Assembly: GCA_016715945.1 (NCBI GenBank)
Contig: JADJXJ010000001.1
Coordinates: 2,356,001-2,420,000 of the forward strand
DNA: 64,000 nt
Direction: 5' to 3'
Origin: Bacteroidota bacterium
GTDB taxonomy: Bacteria; Bacteroidota; Bacteroidia; Bacteroidales; F082
Shown here: piece after piece, positions 8,168 through 17,020 of the stretch
Layout of the letters: each line of letters opens with the position of its first letter
How positions within the stretch are numbered: position 1 is the first letter of the stretch
Made by a program: the position numbers and the translations under genes
The notes under the pieces: model-generated
Told to the model about the DNA's origin: nothing
What the model saw: the letters and a program-made list of their open reading frames with translations, nothing else
Database searches by the model: none

Positions 8168-10495
8168 ATGCCAAAAAACTTAGTCATTGTTGAATCACCT
8201 GCCAAGGCCAAAACCATCGAAGGCTATCTTGGCAAAGACTTTAAGGTACTTTCGAGTTACGGCCATGTGATGGACCTGAACAAGAACCAGTTAAGTGTTG
8301 ACATAGAAAATGGTTTTGAACCGCAGTACGAAATTGCTCCCGACAAAAACAAGCTGGTAGCCGAGCTGCGCAAGGCCGCCCGCGATGCCGATATGGTGTG
8401 GCTGGCTTCGGATGAAGACCGCGAAGGAGAAGCCATCTCGTACCATCTTTTCAAGGCACTTGGTCTGAAAAAAGAAAAGACAAGGCGTATTGTTTTTCAT
8501 GAGATTACCAAAGACGCCATACTGAAAGCCATCGAAAATCCGCGCGACATCGACCTCAACCTCGTTGCAGCCCAGCAGGCACGCCGCGTGCTCGATCGTC
8601 TGGTAGGATATGAACTTTCGCCACTCCTGTGGAAAAAAGTTAAACCCGCCTTGTCGGCAGGCCGGGTGCAATCGGTGGCTGTGCGGCTTATTGTGGAAAG
8701 AGAAGAGGAGATCAAACAATTTCAGACACAGTCGTTTTTCAAAGTCTCGGCACAATTCACCGCATCTGGTTCAGGTGGTCAGCAGCACACCTTTACGGCC
8801 GAGCTGCCCGAGCGTTTCGAGCACGAAAGCGAGGCCATGGCCTTTTTGCAGCAACTCGTAGGCGCCAGCTATCAGATAGATGCGGTTGAGAAAAAACCTT
8901 CGAAAAAGTCGCCTGCACCTCCGTTTACCACCAGCACCCTGCAACAGGAAGCCAGCCGGAAACTGGGTTTTTCGGTGGCCAACACCATGCGTGTGGCACA
9001 GGCGCTTTACGAATCGGGTAAGATCACTTACATGCGTACCGACTCGGTTAACCTGTCGGATCTGGCCCTGAACACAGCCGCCAAGGTGATAGCCGAAAGC
9101 TACGGTCAGGAATACGTCAAAACACGCAGATACACCACCAAAACCAAGGGCGCACAGGAAGCGCACGAAGCCATCCGTCCCACCTACATCCAGCATGCCA
9201 CAATCAGCGGAACGGCCGACGAAAAAAGGCTCTACGAACTCATCTGGAAACGCACCGTGGCCTCGCAAATGGCCGACGCCAGGCTCGAGCGCACAGTGGT
9301 GAATATCAGCATCAGCACCAGCGACAAACATTTTGTGGCCACAGGCGAAGTGGTGCTTTTCGACGGTTTTCTCAAACTATACCTCGAAAGCACAGAAGAC
9401 GAAGGCCAGGAAAACCAGGTTGGCATGCTGCCCCCATTGCGCAAAGGACAACAACTCGAAGCCGACCAGATACTTGCTACCCAGCGCTTTACACGCCAGC
9501 CGCCCCGCTACAACGAAGCCAGCCTGGTTAAAAAACTGGAAGAACTGGGCATTGGCCGTCCTTCGACTTACGCCCCCACCATCTCCACGATTCAGAAACG
9601 CGAATATGTGAAGAAGGAAGACCGGCCGGGCGAAAAACGTCCGTACAAGCAACTGATCCTTCAGGCCGGCAAGATCAAAGAAAAAACACTGACCGAACTG
9701 GTCGGACAGGAAAAAGGCAAACTCGTGCCGACCGACATCGGCATATTGGTAAACAGGTTTTTGATGGAATACTTCGAAAGTATTGTGGATTACCAGTTTA
9801 CAGCCAACGTAGAGAAGGAATTCGACGAAATCGCCATGGGAAAGAAAAAGTGGAACAAGATGATAGGCGATTTCTACAAACCCTTCCACAAATCAGTGAC
9901 CGAAACAACCACCAATGCCGGGAAGTTTTCGGGCGAACGCTTGCTGGGCATTGATCCGGCCACGGGCAAGAATGTCTATGTCAAAGTAGGACGCTTCGGC
10001 CCGATGATACAGATAGGCGACACCGACTCGGACGAAAAACCCCGTTTTGCAGGGATGCGCAAAGACCAGAGCATGGAGACCATCACTCTGGAGGAGGCGC
10101 TTAAGCTCTTCGAGTTTCCCCGCTATCTGGGTGAGTTTGAAAACAAGGAAGTGGTGGTTTCGGTCGGACGCTTCGGGCCTTATGTGCGCCACGACGGGCA
10201 GTTTTTCAGCCTCAGCAAAACCGACGACCCCGGTTCGATAGGCATCGAAAGGGCCATCGAACTGATTCAGGAAAAGCGCAACAAACAGGCCGAGTCCATC
10301 ATCAGATCCTTTGCCGAAGAACCCGATCTTCGTGTCCTGAACGGCCGCTTTGGTCCATACATCAGCTACAAGGGCAAAAACTACAAAATACCCAAAGGCA
10401 CCGACCCGGCTGGCCTGAGCCTCGAAGACTGCAAAAGCATTGTGGCCAATCCCGATAACGCCCCCAAGAAACGTTTTGTAAAGAAGAAGAGCTGA
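8168..10495 (+). CDS. topA: DNA topoisomerase I (type IA)
   Basis: Relaxes negatively supercoiled DNA through a covalent 5'-phosphotyrosine. From 8168 the protein has 775 residues and starts MPKNLVIVESPAKAKT, the usual TopA N-terminus. The Toprim domain shows Glu9 and the acidic SDEDREGE (81-88). The catalytic Tyr288 is in GKITYMRTDSVNLS. The C-terminal third is made of repeated GRFGP-type Toprim-C modules (for example VKVGRFGPMIQ, VSVGRFGPYVR, NGRFGPYIS) rather than Cys4 zinc fingers, as is usual in Bacteroidetes. The start was chosen from family alignment and from the -7 box at 8133. The arginase-fold gene follows after 37 bases. Confidence 0.96.
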   Translation: MPKNLVIVESPAKAKTIEGYLGKDFKVLSSYGHVMDLNKNQLSVDIENGFEPQYEIAPDKNKLVAELRKAARDADMVWLASDEDREGEAISYHLFKALGLKKEKTRRIVFHEITKDAILKAIENPRDIDLNLVAAQQARRVLDRLVGYELSPLLWKKVKPALSAGRVQSVAVRLIVEREEEIKQFQTQSFFKVSAQFTASGSGGQQHTFTAELPERFEHESEAMAFLQQLVGASYQIDAVEKKPSKKSPAPPFTTSTLQQEASRKLGFSVANTMRVAQALYESGKITYMRTDSVNLSDLALNTAAKVIAESYGQEYVKTRRYTTKTKGAQEAHEAIRPTYIQHATISGTADEKRLYELIWKRTVASQMADARLERTVVNISISTSDKHFVATGEVVLFDGFLKLYLESTEDEGQENQVGMLPPLRKGQQLEADQILATQRFTRQPPRYNEASLVKKLEELGIGRPSTYAPTISTIQKREYVKKEDRPGEKRPYKQLILQAGKIKEKTLTELVGQEKGKLVPTDIGILVNRFLMEYFESIVDYQFTANVEKEFDEIAMGKKKWNKMIGDFYKPFHKSVTETTTNAGKFSGERLLGIDPATGKNVYVKVGRFGPMIQIGDTDSDEKPRFAGMRKDQSMETITLEEALKLFEFPRYLGEFENKEVVVSVGRFGPYVRHDGQFFSLSKTDDPGSIGIERAIELIQEKRNKQAESIIRSFAEEPDLRVLNGRFGPYISYKGKNYKIPKGTDPAGLSLEDCKSIVANPDNAPKKRFVKKKS

Positions 10496-10532
10496 GGCAC
10501 AAGCTGTTATCCACCACAATCCGGAAAACCAG

Positions 10533-11702
10533 ATGGACTTCAAGATATTTCTCGAACCTGTGCGCGAGGTGCCCCATGTTGCCGGAGCCTGGCCCGGGCA
10601 TCTGCCGCTGGGGCAAAGCATGCGCATTCACCACGACACATTTCCTTCGCTCGAAGGCGTGAGGGTTGCCCTGCTTGGCGTGAAAGAAGAGCGGGGAGCC
10701 GACAACAACGAAGGCTGTCTTCACGGCCCTGATGCCGTCAGGGCTGCCTTTTATCGCCTGTTTTCGCATTGGCCCGCCCTCCATATTGCCGACCTGGGCA
10801 ACATCAGGGCAGGTTTTTCGATCGACGACACCTATTTCGCTCTCAGCCAGGTTGTTGCCGAACTGCTGAACCAGAAAATCATCCCTGTGGTTATCGGCGG
10901 AAGCCACGACCTGACCTATGCATTGTATCAGGCCTACCAACAGTTGTCAAGGCTGGTCAACATCACTTCCGTTGACCCAATTTTCGACCTGGGCACCGAC
11001 CAAAGCCCCCTTGGCAGCCGTTCGTGGTTGTCGCACATCATCATGTCGCAGCCCAATTTTCTGTTCAACTACACCAACCTGGGATACCAGACCTACCTGG
11101 TGGACCAGCAGAGCCTCGAACTGATGTCGAACCTCCTTTTCGATGTGTATCGCCTGGGCAACATCAGGACAAACATAGGGGAAACCGAGCCAGCACTTCG
11201 CAATGCCGATATCCTGAGTTTCGACCTCACCGCCATACGTGCAGCCGATGCCCCGGGCAACGGCAACGCCATTCCGAACGGACTGACGGGCGAAGAGGCC
11301 TGCCGCATTGCCCGTTACGCCGGAATGAGCGACAAGCTGAGTTCGGCCGGATTTTTCGAATACAACCCCACCCTCGACCGCGGCAGAATTACAGCCGAGC
11401 TTATTGCACAAATGATCTGGTACTTTATCGATGGGATCGCCCACCGCTTTGGCGACACACCCGGTTCAACGACAGAAGGCTTTGTGCGCTATCTCGTTAA
11501 AATTGAAGGGCATACCGACGAGCTTATCTTCCTGAAAAGTAAAAAGTCGGGCCGCTGGTGGATCGACCTGAGCATGAGCAGGCAAGCCGGCAGCAAATAC
11601 GAAAAGCACCACTATGTGCCTTGCTCCGAAGCCGACTATCAGCAGGCTTTGCAAGACGAGCTGCCCGACAGGTGGTGGCAGTTCTATCAGAAGCTGATGT
11701 AA
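10533..11702 (+). CDS. arginase-fold (ureohydrolase superfamily) protein with altered metal site
   Basis: A 389-residue member of the arginase/agmatinase/formimidoylglutamase superfamily. The two-manganese site of active members uses GGDHS, DAHxD and SxDxDxxDP. Here I see GGSHD (His125 kept), VDPIFD (Asp148 and Asp152 kept, the central His replaced by Ile150) and SFDLTAIRAAD (Asp231 kept, second Asp replaced by Thr233). So at least two of the six usual ligands are missing. It also has an extra N-terminal region (residues 1-40) and a C-terminal part rich in basic and aromatic residues. It may bind a single metal, have another chemistry, or be a non-catalytic homologue. It probably shares a transcript with topA and ends at a strong terminator. 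Confidence 0.8.
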   Translation: MDFKIFLEPVREVPHVAGAWPGHLPLGQSMRIHHDTFPSLEGVRVALLGVKEERGADNNEGCLHGPDAVRAAFYRLFSHWPALHIADLGNIRAGFSIDDTYFALSQVVAELLNQKIIPVVIGGSHDLTYALYQAYQQLSRLVNITSVDPIFDLGTDQSPLGSRSWLSHIIMSQPNFLFNYTNLGYQTYLVDQQSLELMSNLLFDVYRLGNIRTNIGETEPALRNADILSFDLTAIRAADAPGNGNAIPNGLTGEEACRIARYAGMSDKLSSAGFFEYNPTLDRGRITAELIAQMIWYFIDGIAHRFGDTPGSTTEGFVRYLVKIEGHTDELIFLKSKKSGRWWIDLSMSRQAGSKYEKHHYVPCSEADYQQALQDELPDRWWQFYQKLM

Positions 11703-11703
11703 T

Positions 11704-11738
11704 AAAAAAGGCTGTGAGTCGGGCTCACAGCCTTTTTT
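11704..11738. terminator. bidirectional terminator between convergent genes
   Basis: GGCTGTGAG (11710-11718) and CTCACAGCC (11724-11732) form a perfect 9-bp stem with a five-base loop, flanked by six A residues upstream and six T residues downstream. It can end transcripts from both the arginase-fold gene and the convergent thioredoxin-like gene. Confidence 0.9.
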
Positions 11739-11754
11739 ATTGTTGAACTTTGGC

Positions 11755-12867
11755 TTATTTCAATAGCTCTTCCACTTTTTTCCGCAGCTCGTCGCCCCGA
11801 AGGTTTTTGGCAACAATGATGCCATTGGCGTCGAGCAGCACGCTGTGCGGAATGGCCTGAACGCCATAGAGCCTGCCCGCTTCGTTGGCCCAGCCTTTGA
11901 GGTCGGAAACATGCGTCCAGGTGAGCTGATCTTTCTCGATGGCTTCTATCCATTTTTGCTTGTCGGTATCGAGCGAAACACCAAACACATCAAAACCCTT
12001 TGCATGATAATCTTTCCAGATAGCCACAATGTTGGGATTTTCCTCCCGGCAGGGGCCACACCACGAAGCCCAGAAATCGATCAGCAGCAGGCCTTTGCCG
12101 GCCACCGAGGAGAGTGCAATCAGGCTGTCGTTGGGATCATACTGGCTGAAGTCCTTGAACGGCATGCCCACTGCCACACTTTTGAGCACCAGCACACGGT
12201 CTCTCAACGCATCAAGGTAAACCGATCCGGGCTCGTGTTCAAAATTGATTACGAGGCTCTCGAGCTCATCGAGTTCAAACTGGTAGGCATTCTGATAAAG
12301 GATAAAGTGCGAAACAATATCGGCATTGTTTTTTCGGATGTAGTCCACCATGAATTTGCGTTGTGCCTTTTCGGTTTCCGTGTATTTTTCGTCGGCGGCT
12401 GAGGCTGCTGCGGTGTCATCCGTTTGCTTAGCAGCAAGGTAGGTCTGGTAATGCTGAAACAGTTCTTCGTTGAAATTGTCGTACTCCTCGTTGAACGCCA
12501 GATAGCGTTCATGTGTGGCCGATCCGGTAATCTTTGCCTCACGTATATCGTTGGCATCCAGCACAATACTTATTTCCGAAGGCTCTGCGAAGAACGGCAC
12601 ACGACCCCTGATGCCATCAAGGTTGAGATAAAACATCTCGGGTGCCACAAGTTCGCCCTTAAATTTCAGCACGCCTCCTTCCGACACACGCGCCGAGTCG
12701 AGCGTTACCCACTGGTCGTCGGACCTGCGCTGAAGGCGAACCAGTCCGTCATCGAAATTGCTGATGTTCACAATGACATCAAAACGCTGGGGTTTGTTTT
12801 TTTTGCCCGGACTGCAGGCAAACGCGGTGAGTCCGGCAAGGACAATAAGAAACAATCTGATTTTCAT
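11755..12867 (-). CDS. TlpA/ResA-like thioredoxin lipoprotein with DUF4369-type N-terminus
   Basis: A 370-residue lipoprotein (LTAFAC, Cys18) facing the periplasm. The first half is a beta-rich domain of the DUF4369 type common in Bacteroidetes thiol-disulfide proteins (VNISNFDDGLVRLQRR...). A helical linker (about 120-200) leads to a C-terminal thioredoxin domain at about 230-370 with the redox pair in WASWCGPCREENP and the later cis-Pro in YGVQAIPHSVLLD. It is probably a membrane-tethered thiol-disulfide oxidoreductase acting on exported proteins or on apocytochromes. It lies 81 bases downstream of mreD in the same direction and ends at the terminator near 11720. The substrate is not known. 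Confidence 0.9.
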   Translation of the reverse strand: MKIRLFLIVLAGLTAFACSPGKKNKPQRFDVIVNISNFDDGLVRLQRRSDDQWVTLDSARVSEGGVLKFKGELVAPEMFYLNLDGIRGRVPFFAEPSEISIVLDANDIREAKITGSATHERYLAFNEEYDNFNEELFQHYQTYLAAKQTDDTAAASAADEKYTETEKAQRKFMVDYIRKNNADIVSHFILYQNAYQFELDELESLVINFEHEPGSVYLDALRDRVLVLKSVAVGMPFKDFSQYDPNDSLIALSSVAGKGLLLIDFWASWCGPCREENPNIVAIWKDYHAKGFDVFGVSLDTDKQKWIEAIEKDQLTWTHVSDLKGWANEAGRLYGVQAIPHSVLLDANGIIVAKNLRGDELRKKVEELLK

Positions 12868-12948
12868 TTATTCAGGCTTTAATAGTTGCTGATGGAGGCA
12901 AAAGTAAAGAAAAGGCCGAAAAAGCAAGTGTGTTTTGTTTGACCGGAA

Positions 12949-13461
12949 TCAAGGTTTGGACATCCTTGCAAAAAAAAGGCTGATCATGAGTATCACGAAG
13001 CCCGAAAAGAGCAGGCTCAGAATGATTCGCAGTATGGTATGTGCCAGGCCAGCAAAACTGAAGGATTCGAGCAGGAAAAGTGCAGTGTGATGGCTCAGAA
13101 GCATGGCAAACACGTAGCTTGTCCATGACCTCAATCCCAGACTCTCCACCGAAGGTTCGAGATCGGGCTCGGGTTCGGTGACGCCGGCAGCCATGCTGAT
13201 GAGTCCCGGACGCACGAAAGCCGCAAATACTGTTGCAGCCGCGTGCAGTCCGGAGGTGGACATAAACAAATCCACCACAGTGCCCGTGAAAAATCCAAGC
13301 AACAGCAGTGCCCATCCCGGCAAGCCGGCCGGAAGCATCATGATGAACAATACATACACAAACGGATTGGCATAATGGCCGATCTGAACGCTGTTGAGCA
13401 CCCACACCTGCAGGAGGATAAGGCCGGCAAACCTGAACAGATGTTTAAGCAACTCATTCAT
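12949..13461 (-). CDS. mreD: rod shape-determining protein MreD
   Basis: Integral membrane component of the Rod (elongasome) complex that works with MreC, MreB, PBP2 and RodA. The 170-residue protein has about five hydrophobic segments and begins MNELLKHLFRFAGLILLQVWVLN. The stretch PFVYVLFIMMLP and the segment GFFTGTVVDLFMSTSGLHAAATVF are typical of MreD. It overlaps the 3' end of mreC by eight bases, which suggests translational coupling. In many Bacteroidetes mrdA (PBP2) and rodA follow mreD. Here a thioredoxin-like gene follows instead. Confidence 0.9.
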   Translation of the reverse strand: MNELLKHLFRFAGLILLQVWVLNSVQIGHYANPFVYVLFIMMLPAGLPGWALLLLGFFTGTVVDLFMSTSGLHAAATVFAAFVRPGLISMAAGVTEPEPDLEPSVESLGLRSWTSYVFAMLLSHHTALFLLESFSFAGLAHTILRIILSLLFSGFVILMISLFFARMSKP

Positions 13462-14272
13462 GTGTTTTCGTTTTGCTCAGCACATCAAACTCGTTGGCAT
13501 GGTTGTTTTTTATCACATACACATTGCGCAGTTTGTTGAAATCGACAGCGTAGGCAATGCGGGCAGTATTGAGACCTCCGGTGGGCGATTGGGTTACCTC
13601 GTGGATGGTTCCTACCATGACATCCGGGGGAAACACCAGGCTGAAACCGCTGGTGAGCAGGGTATCGCCGGGCTTCATTTCGATATGTGTGGGGATGTCC
13701 ACCACGTCGCCAAAGCGGTAGTTTCCGCCATTCCACTGCAAAATGGCCAGCTGGTCGTTGTTTTTGAAACGCACACTGATCGATCCAAACTTATGCAACA
13801 ACGACATCACGCTGGCATAGTTTTCCGACACGGCGATCACAATTCCGGCGGCGCCTTCGGGTGCTATTACCCCCATATCTTTGCGCACTCCGTGTTTTCG
13901 CCCTTTATCGATTACAAAGATGTTGTTGCGGAGGTGCACGGTGTTGTTCACAACGCGTGCCGGAATAAATTCAAACACCTTTAAGGTATCCTTAAGTTCG
14001 GGCAAGGGCACTGTGCTGCGGAGCAATGCTATTTCGGACATCAGCCGGGCGTTTTGCTCGAGCAGTTTGGTGTTGGCATCGCGCAGGGCAAGGTAGCTGG
14101 CAATGTTTGCGCGCAGCTCGTACACTTTTCCGGCCAGGCCGCTGCTTGCAGTGTTTATGGCTGCCTTTTGAAAACTATGGCTGCGGGTGAGCATGATCAG
14201 CGAAACCACTTCGAGCAGCACAAACAACAGAAAAAAGTTGTGTCGCTGCAAAAAGCGGAGGATGTTGTACAT
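13454..14272 (-). CDS. mreC: rod shape-determining protein MreC
   Basis: Periplasmic scaffold of the Rod complex. The 272-residue protein has one N-terminal membrane helix (about 11-28), a coiled-coil stretch (about 45-85, ELRANIASYLALRDANTKLLEQNARLMSEIALL) and the double beta-barrel domain (PARVVNNTVHLRNNIFVIDKGRKHGVRKDMGVI, then GSISVRFKNND...LQWNG). Length is normal. It starts 27 bases after mreB and overlaps mreD by eight bases, in the order purH-mreB-mreC-mreD that is common in this phylum. Confidence 0.93.
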   Translation of the reverse strand: MYNILRFLQRHNFFLLFVLLEVVSLIMLTRSHSFQKAAINTASSGLAGKVYELRANIASYLALRDANTKLLEQNARLMSEIALLRSTVPLPELKDTLKVFEFIPARVVNNTVHLRNNIFVIDKGRKHGVRKDMGVIAPEGAAGIVIAVSENYASVMSLLHKFGSISVRFKNNDQLAILQWNGGNYRFGDVVDIPTHIEMKPGDTLLTSGFSLVFPPDVMVGTIHEVTQSPTGGLNTARIAYAVDFNKLRNVYVIKNNHANEFDVLSKTKTHE

Positions 14273-14299
14273 GAGCCGGGCAGATGATGCTTGATGAGA

Positions 14300-15322
14300 C
14301 TATTTAATCAGGAAGGGGAACTTATCGAAGTTTTTGAGGGCGATGCCCGTTCCGCGGGCAACGGCCCGCAGGGGGTCTTCGGCCACGTGCACGGGCAGCT
14401 TGGTTTTTTGTGAGATGCGTTTGTCGAGACCGCGCAAAAGCGAACCTCCGCCGGCCAGATAGATGCCTGTGCGGAAGATATCGGCCGAAAGCTCGGGGGG
14501 GGTCATCTCGAGGGCGTTGAGCACCGCTGCTTCGATCTTGGAGATGCTTTTGTCGAGGCAGTGGGCTATTTCGCTGTAGTTGACCTTGATTTCTTTCGGA
14601 ATGCCCGTGAGCATGTCGCGCCCGTGCACGGGGAAATCGTCCGGCGGATTGTCGAGGTGTGGCAAAGCCGATCCTACCTCGATCTTGATGCGCTCGGCCG
14701 TACGTTCGCCAATGTTGATGTTGTGCTGTTTGCGCATGTATTCCTCAATGTCGGCATTGAAGTCGTCGCCTGCGATGCGGATGGACTTGTTGTTGACAAT
14801 ACCGCCCAGGGCGATAACGGCAATTTCGCTGGTACCTCCGCCAATGTCGATAATCATGTTTCCGGTGGGCTCGAGCACGTCGATGCCAATGCCGATGGCT
14901 GCTGCCATAGGCTCGTGAATGAGCCGCACTTCCTTGGCACCAGCCTGTTCGGCCGAGTCTTTCACCGCACGTTCTTCCACCTCGGTGATGCCGCTGGGGA
15001 TACAGATAACCATTTTAAGCGCCGGAGGGAAAAACCTGTTTTTGATGCCGATCATCTTGATCATCTCGCGCATCATATGTTCGGCAGCCTGAAAGTCGGC
15101 AATCACGCCGTCGCGCAGTGGCCGGATAGTCTTGATGTTTTCGTGGGTTTTGCCATGCATCATCATAGCCTTTTTGCCCACGGCTATGATCTTGCCTGTG
15201 GAGCGCTCGATGGCAACAATCGAAGGCTCGTCGACCACCACCTTGTCGTTGTAGATGATGATGGTGTTGGCAGTGCCAAGGTCGATGGCAATTTCTTTGT
15301 TAAGGAAGGAGAATAGTCCCAT
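14300..15322 (-). CDS. mreB: rod shape-determining protein MreB
   Basis: Bacterial actin that directs lateral wall synthesis. The 340-residue protein has the actin-fold signatures: phosphate-1 loop DLGTANTIIIYNDK near residues 16-29, phosphate-2 IDIGGGTSEIAVIALGG, and the adenosine motif YLAGGGSLLRGLDKRI. The N-terminus (MGLFSFLNKEIAIDLG) carries the membrane-binding amphipathic start. It lies 15 bases after purH and 27 bases before mreC, in one leftward transcription unit. Confidence 0.97.
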   Translation of the reverse strand: MGLFSFLNKEIAIDLGTANTIIIYNDKVVVDEPSIVAIERSTGKIIAVGKKAMMMHGKTHENIKTIRPLRDGVIADFQAAEHMMREMIKMIGIKNRFFPPALKMVICIPSGITEVEERAVKDSAEQAGAKEVRLIHEPMAAAIGIGIDVLEPTGNMIIDIGGGTSEIAVIALGGIVNNKSIRIAGDDFNADIEEYMRKQHNINIGERTAERIKIEVGSALPHLDNPPDDFPVHGRDMLTGIPKEIKVNYSEIAHCLDKSISKIEAAVLNALEMTPPELSADIFRTGIYLAGGGSLLRGLDKRISQKTKLPVHVAEDPLRAVARGTGIALKNFDKFPFLIK

Positions 15323-15337
15323 GTTTCAAAATTTTCA

Positions 15338-16852
15338 TCAATGTTTAAAATGCCTCAGCCCGGTAAATACCATGCTGATGCCCAGTCGGTTGCAGGCTTC
15401 CACCGATTCCTGGTCGCGCACTGAGCCTCCCGGTTGGATTACTGCACTGATGCCGTGCGATGCTGCCATTTCGACCGAATCGGCAAAGGGGAAGAAGGCA
15501 TCAGAGGCCATGACTGCTCCTTTGAGGTCGAACCCGTTTTCGAGGGCTTTGGTTATTGCGTGACGCACTGCATCCACGCGTGAGGTGTGTCCGGCCCCCT
15601 GTCCGAGGAGCTGGCCGTTGCGGGCCAGCACAATGGCATTGGAGCGCGCATGCTTCACGGCTTTTGCAGCAAACAACAGGTCGGCTACCTGTTTTTCGTC
15701 CGGAGCTTTCAGGGTTACGACATTCCAGCCTTGCTGCGAGGCGCGATGCAAATCGCGGTCCTGGGCAAGTATGCCGTTCAATGCCGATCTGAACAGCTTT
15801 TGGGGAAAAACTGCAGCCTTTGTCCGCAAAATTATCCGATTTTTCTTTTGCCTCAGTAGGTTAAGCGCGCTTTCGACGTAATGGGGAGCGGCAACCACCT
15901 CGAAAAACAGCTCATGCATGGCAGCAGCAGTTTCGGCATCTATGGGCCTGTTGGCCACCAGCACGCCGCCGAAAGCCGAAAGCGGATCGCCTGCCAGGGC
16001 AGCCTTGTAAGCCTCTGCCATGGTGTGGCGGCAGGCCAGCCCGCAGGCATTATTGTGTTTGAGAATTGCAAAGGCAGGCTCTTGGAATTCGGCAATGAGG
16101 CCAAGGCCGGCATCAAGGTCGAGGATGTTGTTGTACGACAGTGCTTTGCCCGAAAGCTGCTCAAACACCTCATTGAGTTTGCCGTAAAAGGCACCCTGCT
16201 GATGCGGGTTTTCGCCATAGCGCAGCGGTTCGGTGCCCTCTATGGCCAGTCGCAGCCCATGCTGTCCGCCGGCAACCCAGCCGTAAATAGCTGAATCGTA
16301 GCGGGAGCTAACGCCAAATGCATAGGCAGCAAAACGCCGCCTTTGGTCATAGGTGGTTGAACCTTCCGACTGATCGAGCAGCATCTCGAGCTCCGCATAG
16401 TATTCAGCGGCAGGCACAACGAGCACGTCGTGGAAATTTTTTGCAGCTGCCCGAATGAGCGAAATGCCGCCTATGTCAATCTTTTCGATGAGGGTCTGTT
16501 CGTCGGTGGTTTCGGCAATTGTTTTTTCAAAAGGATAGAGGTCAACCACTACCAGATCGAAAACAGGTATGCCATGGGTGCGGAGCTCCTGCTGATCGGC
16601 AGGATGACCGGACCTGCCGAGGATGCCCCCAAAGACTGCCGGATGCAGGGTTTTGACCCTTCCGCCCAGGATGGCCGGAAAGCCTGTGAGCGACTCCACA
16701 GTGCTGGCCGGAAGACCCAGGCTCAGGATATACTCGTAGGTGCCACCTGTGGAATAAAGCTCCACGCCAAACTTATGAAGCTTTCGCAGGAGGGACTCAA
16801 GGCCCTGTTTGTGGTAAACAGAGATGAGTGCCCTTTGGATTTTTCTATTCAT
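15338..16852 (-). CDS. purH: bifunctional AICAR transformylase / IMP cyclohydrolase
   Basis: Catalyses the last two steps of purine synthesis, formylation of AICAR and ring closure to IMP. The 504-residue protein has the N-terminal MGS-like cyclohydrolase domain (ALISVYHKQGLESL, then LGGRVKTLHPAVFGGIL and IDIGGISLIRAAAKN) and the C-terminal AICARFT domain (PLRYGENPHQQGAFY, LKHNNACGLA, GPHYVES-like segment, SDAFFPFADSVEMAA, IQPGGSVRDQE). Length is normal for the Bacteroidetes form. It is the first gene of a leftward unit with mreBCD, and is divergent from the MacB-like permease. Confidence 0.96.
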   Translation of the reverse strand: MNRKIQRALISVYHKQGLESLLRKLHKFGVELYSTGGTYEYILSLGLPASTVESLTGFPAILGGRVKTLHPAVFGGILGRSGHPADQQELRTHGIPVFDLVVVDLYPFEKTIAETTDEQTLIEKIDIGGISLIRAAAKNFHDVLVVPAAEYYAELEMLLDQSEGSTTYDQRRRFAAYAFGVSSRYDSAIYGWVAGGQHGLRLAIEGTEPLRYGENPHQQGAFYGKLNEVFEQLSGKALSYNNILDLDAGLGLIAEFQEPAFAILKHNNACGLACRHTMAEAYKAALAGDPLSAFGGVLVANRPIDAETAAAMHELFFEVVAAPHYVESALNLLRQKKNRIILRTKAAVFPQKLFRSALNGILAQDRDLHRASQQGWNVVTLKAPDEKQVADLLFAAKAVKHARSNAIVLARNGQLLGQGAGHTSRVDAVRHAITKALENGFDLKGAVMASDAFFPFADSVEMAASHGISAVIQPGGSVRDQESVEACNRLGISMVFTGLRHFKH

Positions 16853-17020
16853 AATGAAGCAGTTAGGTTAGCGGGGCTCAAACAGGTAAAACCGCAGCAA
16901 ATTTCTGAAAATAAAAGCCATGTTGCTCTGAACAGGCCGCGATTTATTTGTGTTTAGAGCGGGCCGGGAAGATTAACCCGGCTCAAGCCAACTTATGGTT
17001 AACTTTACGCCCTAATCCCG

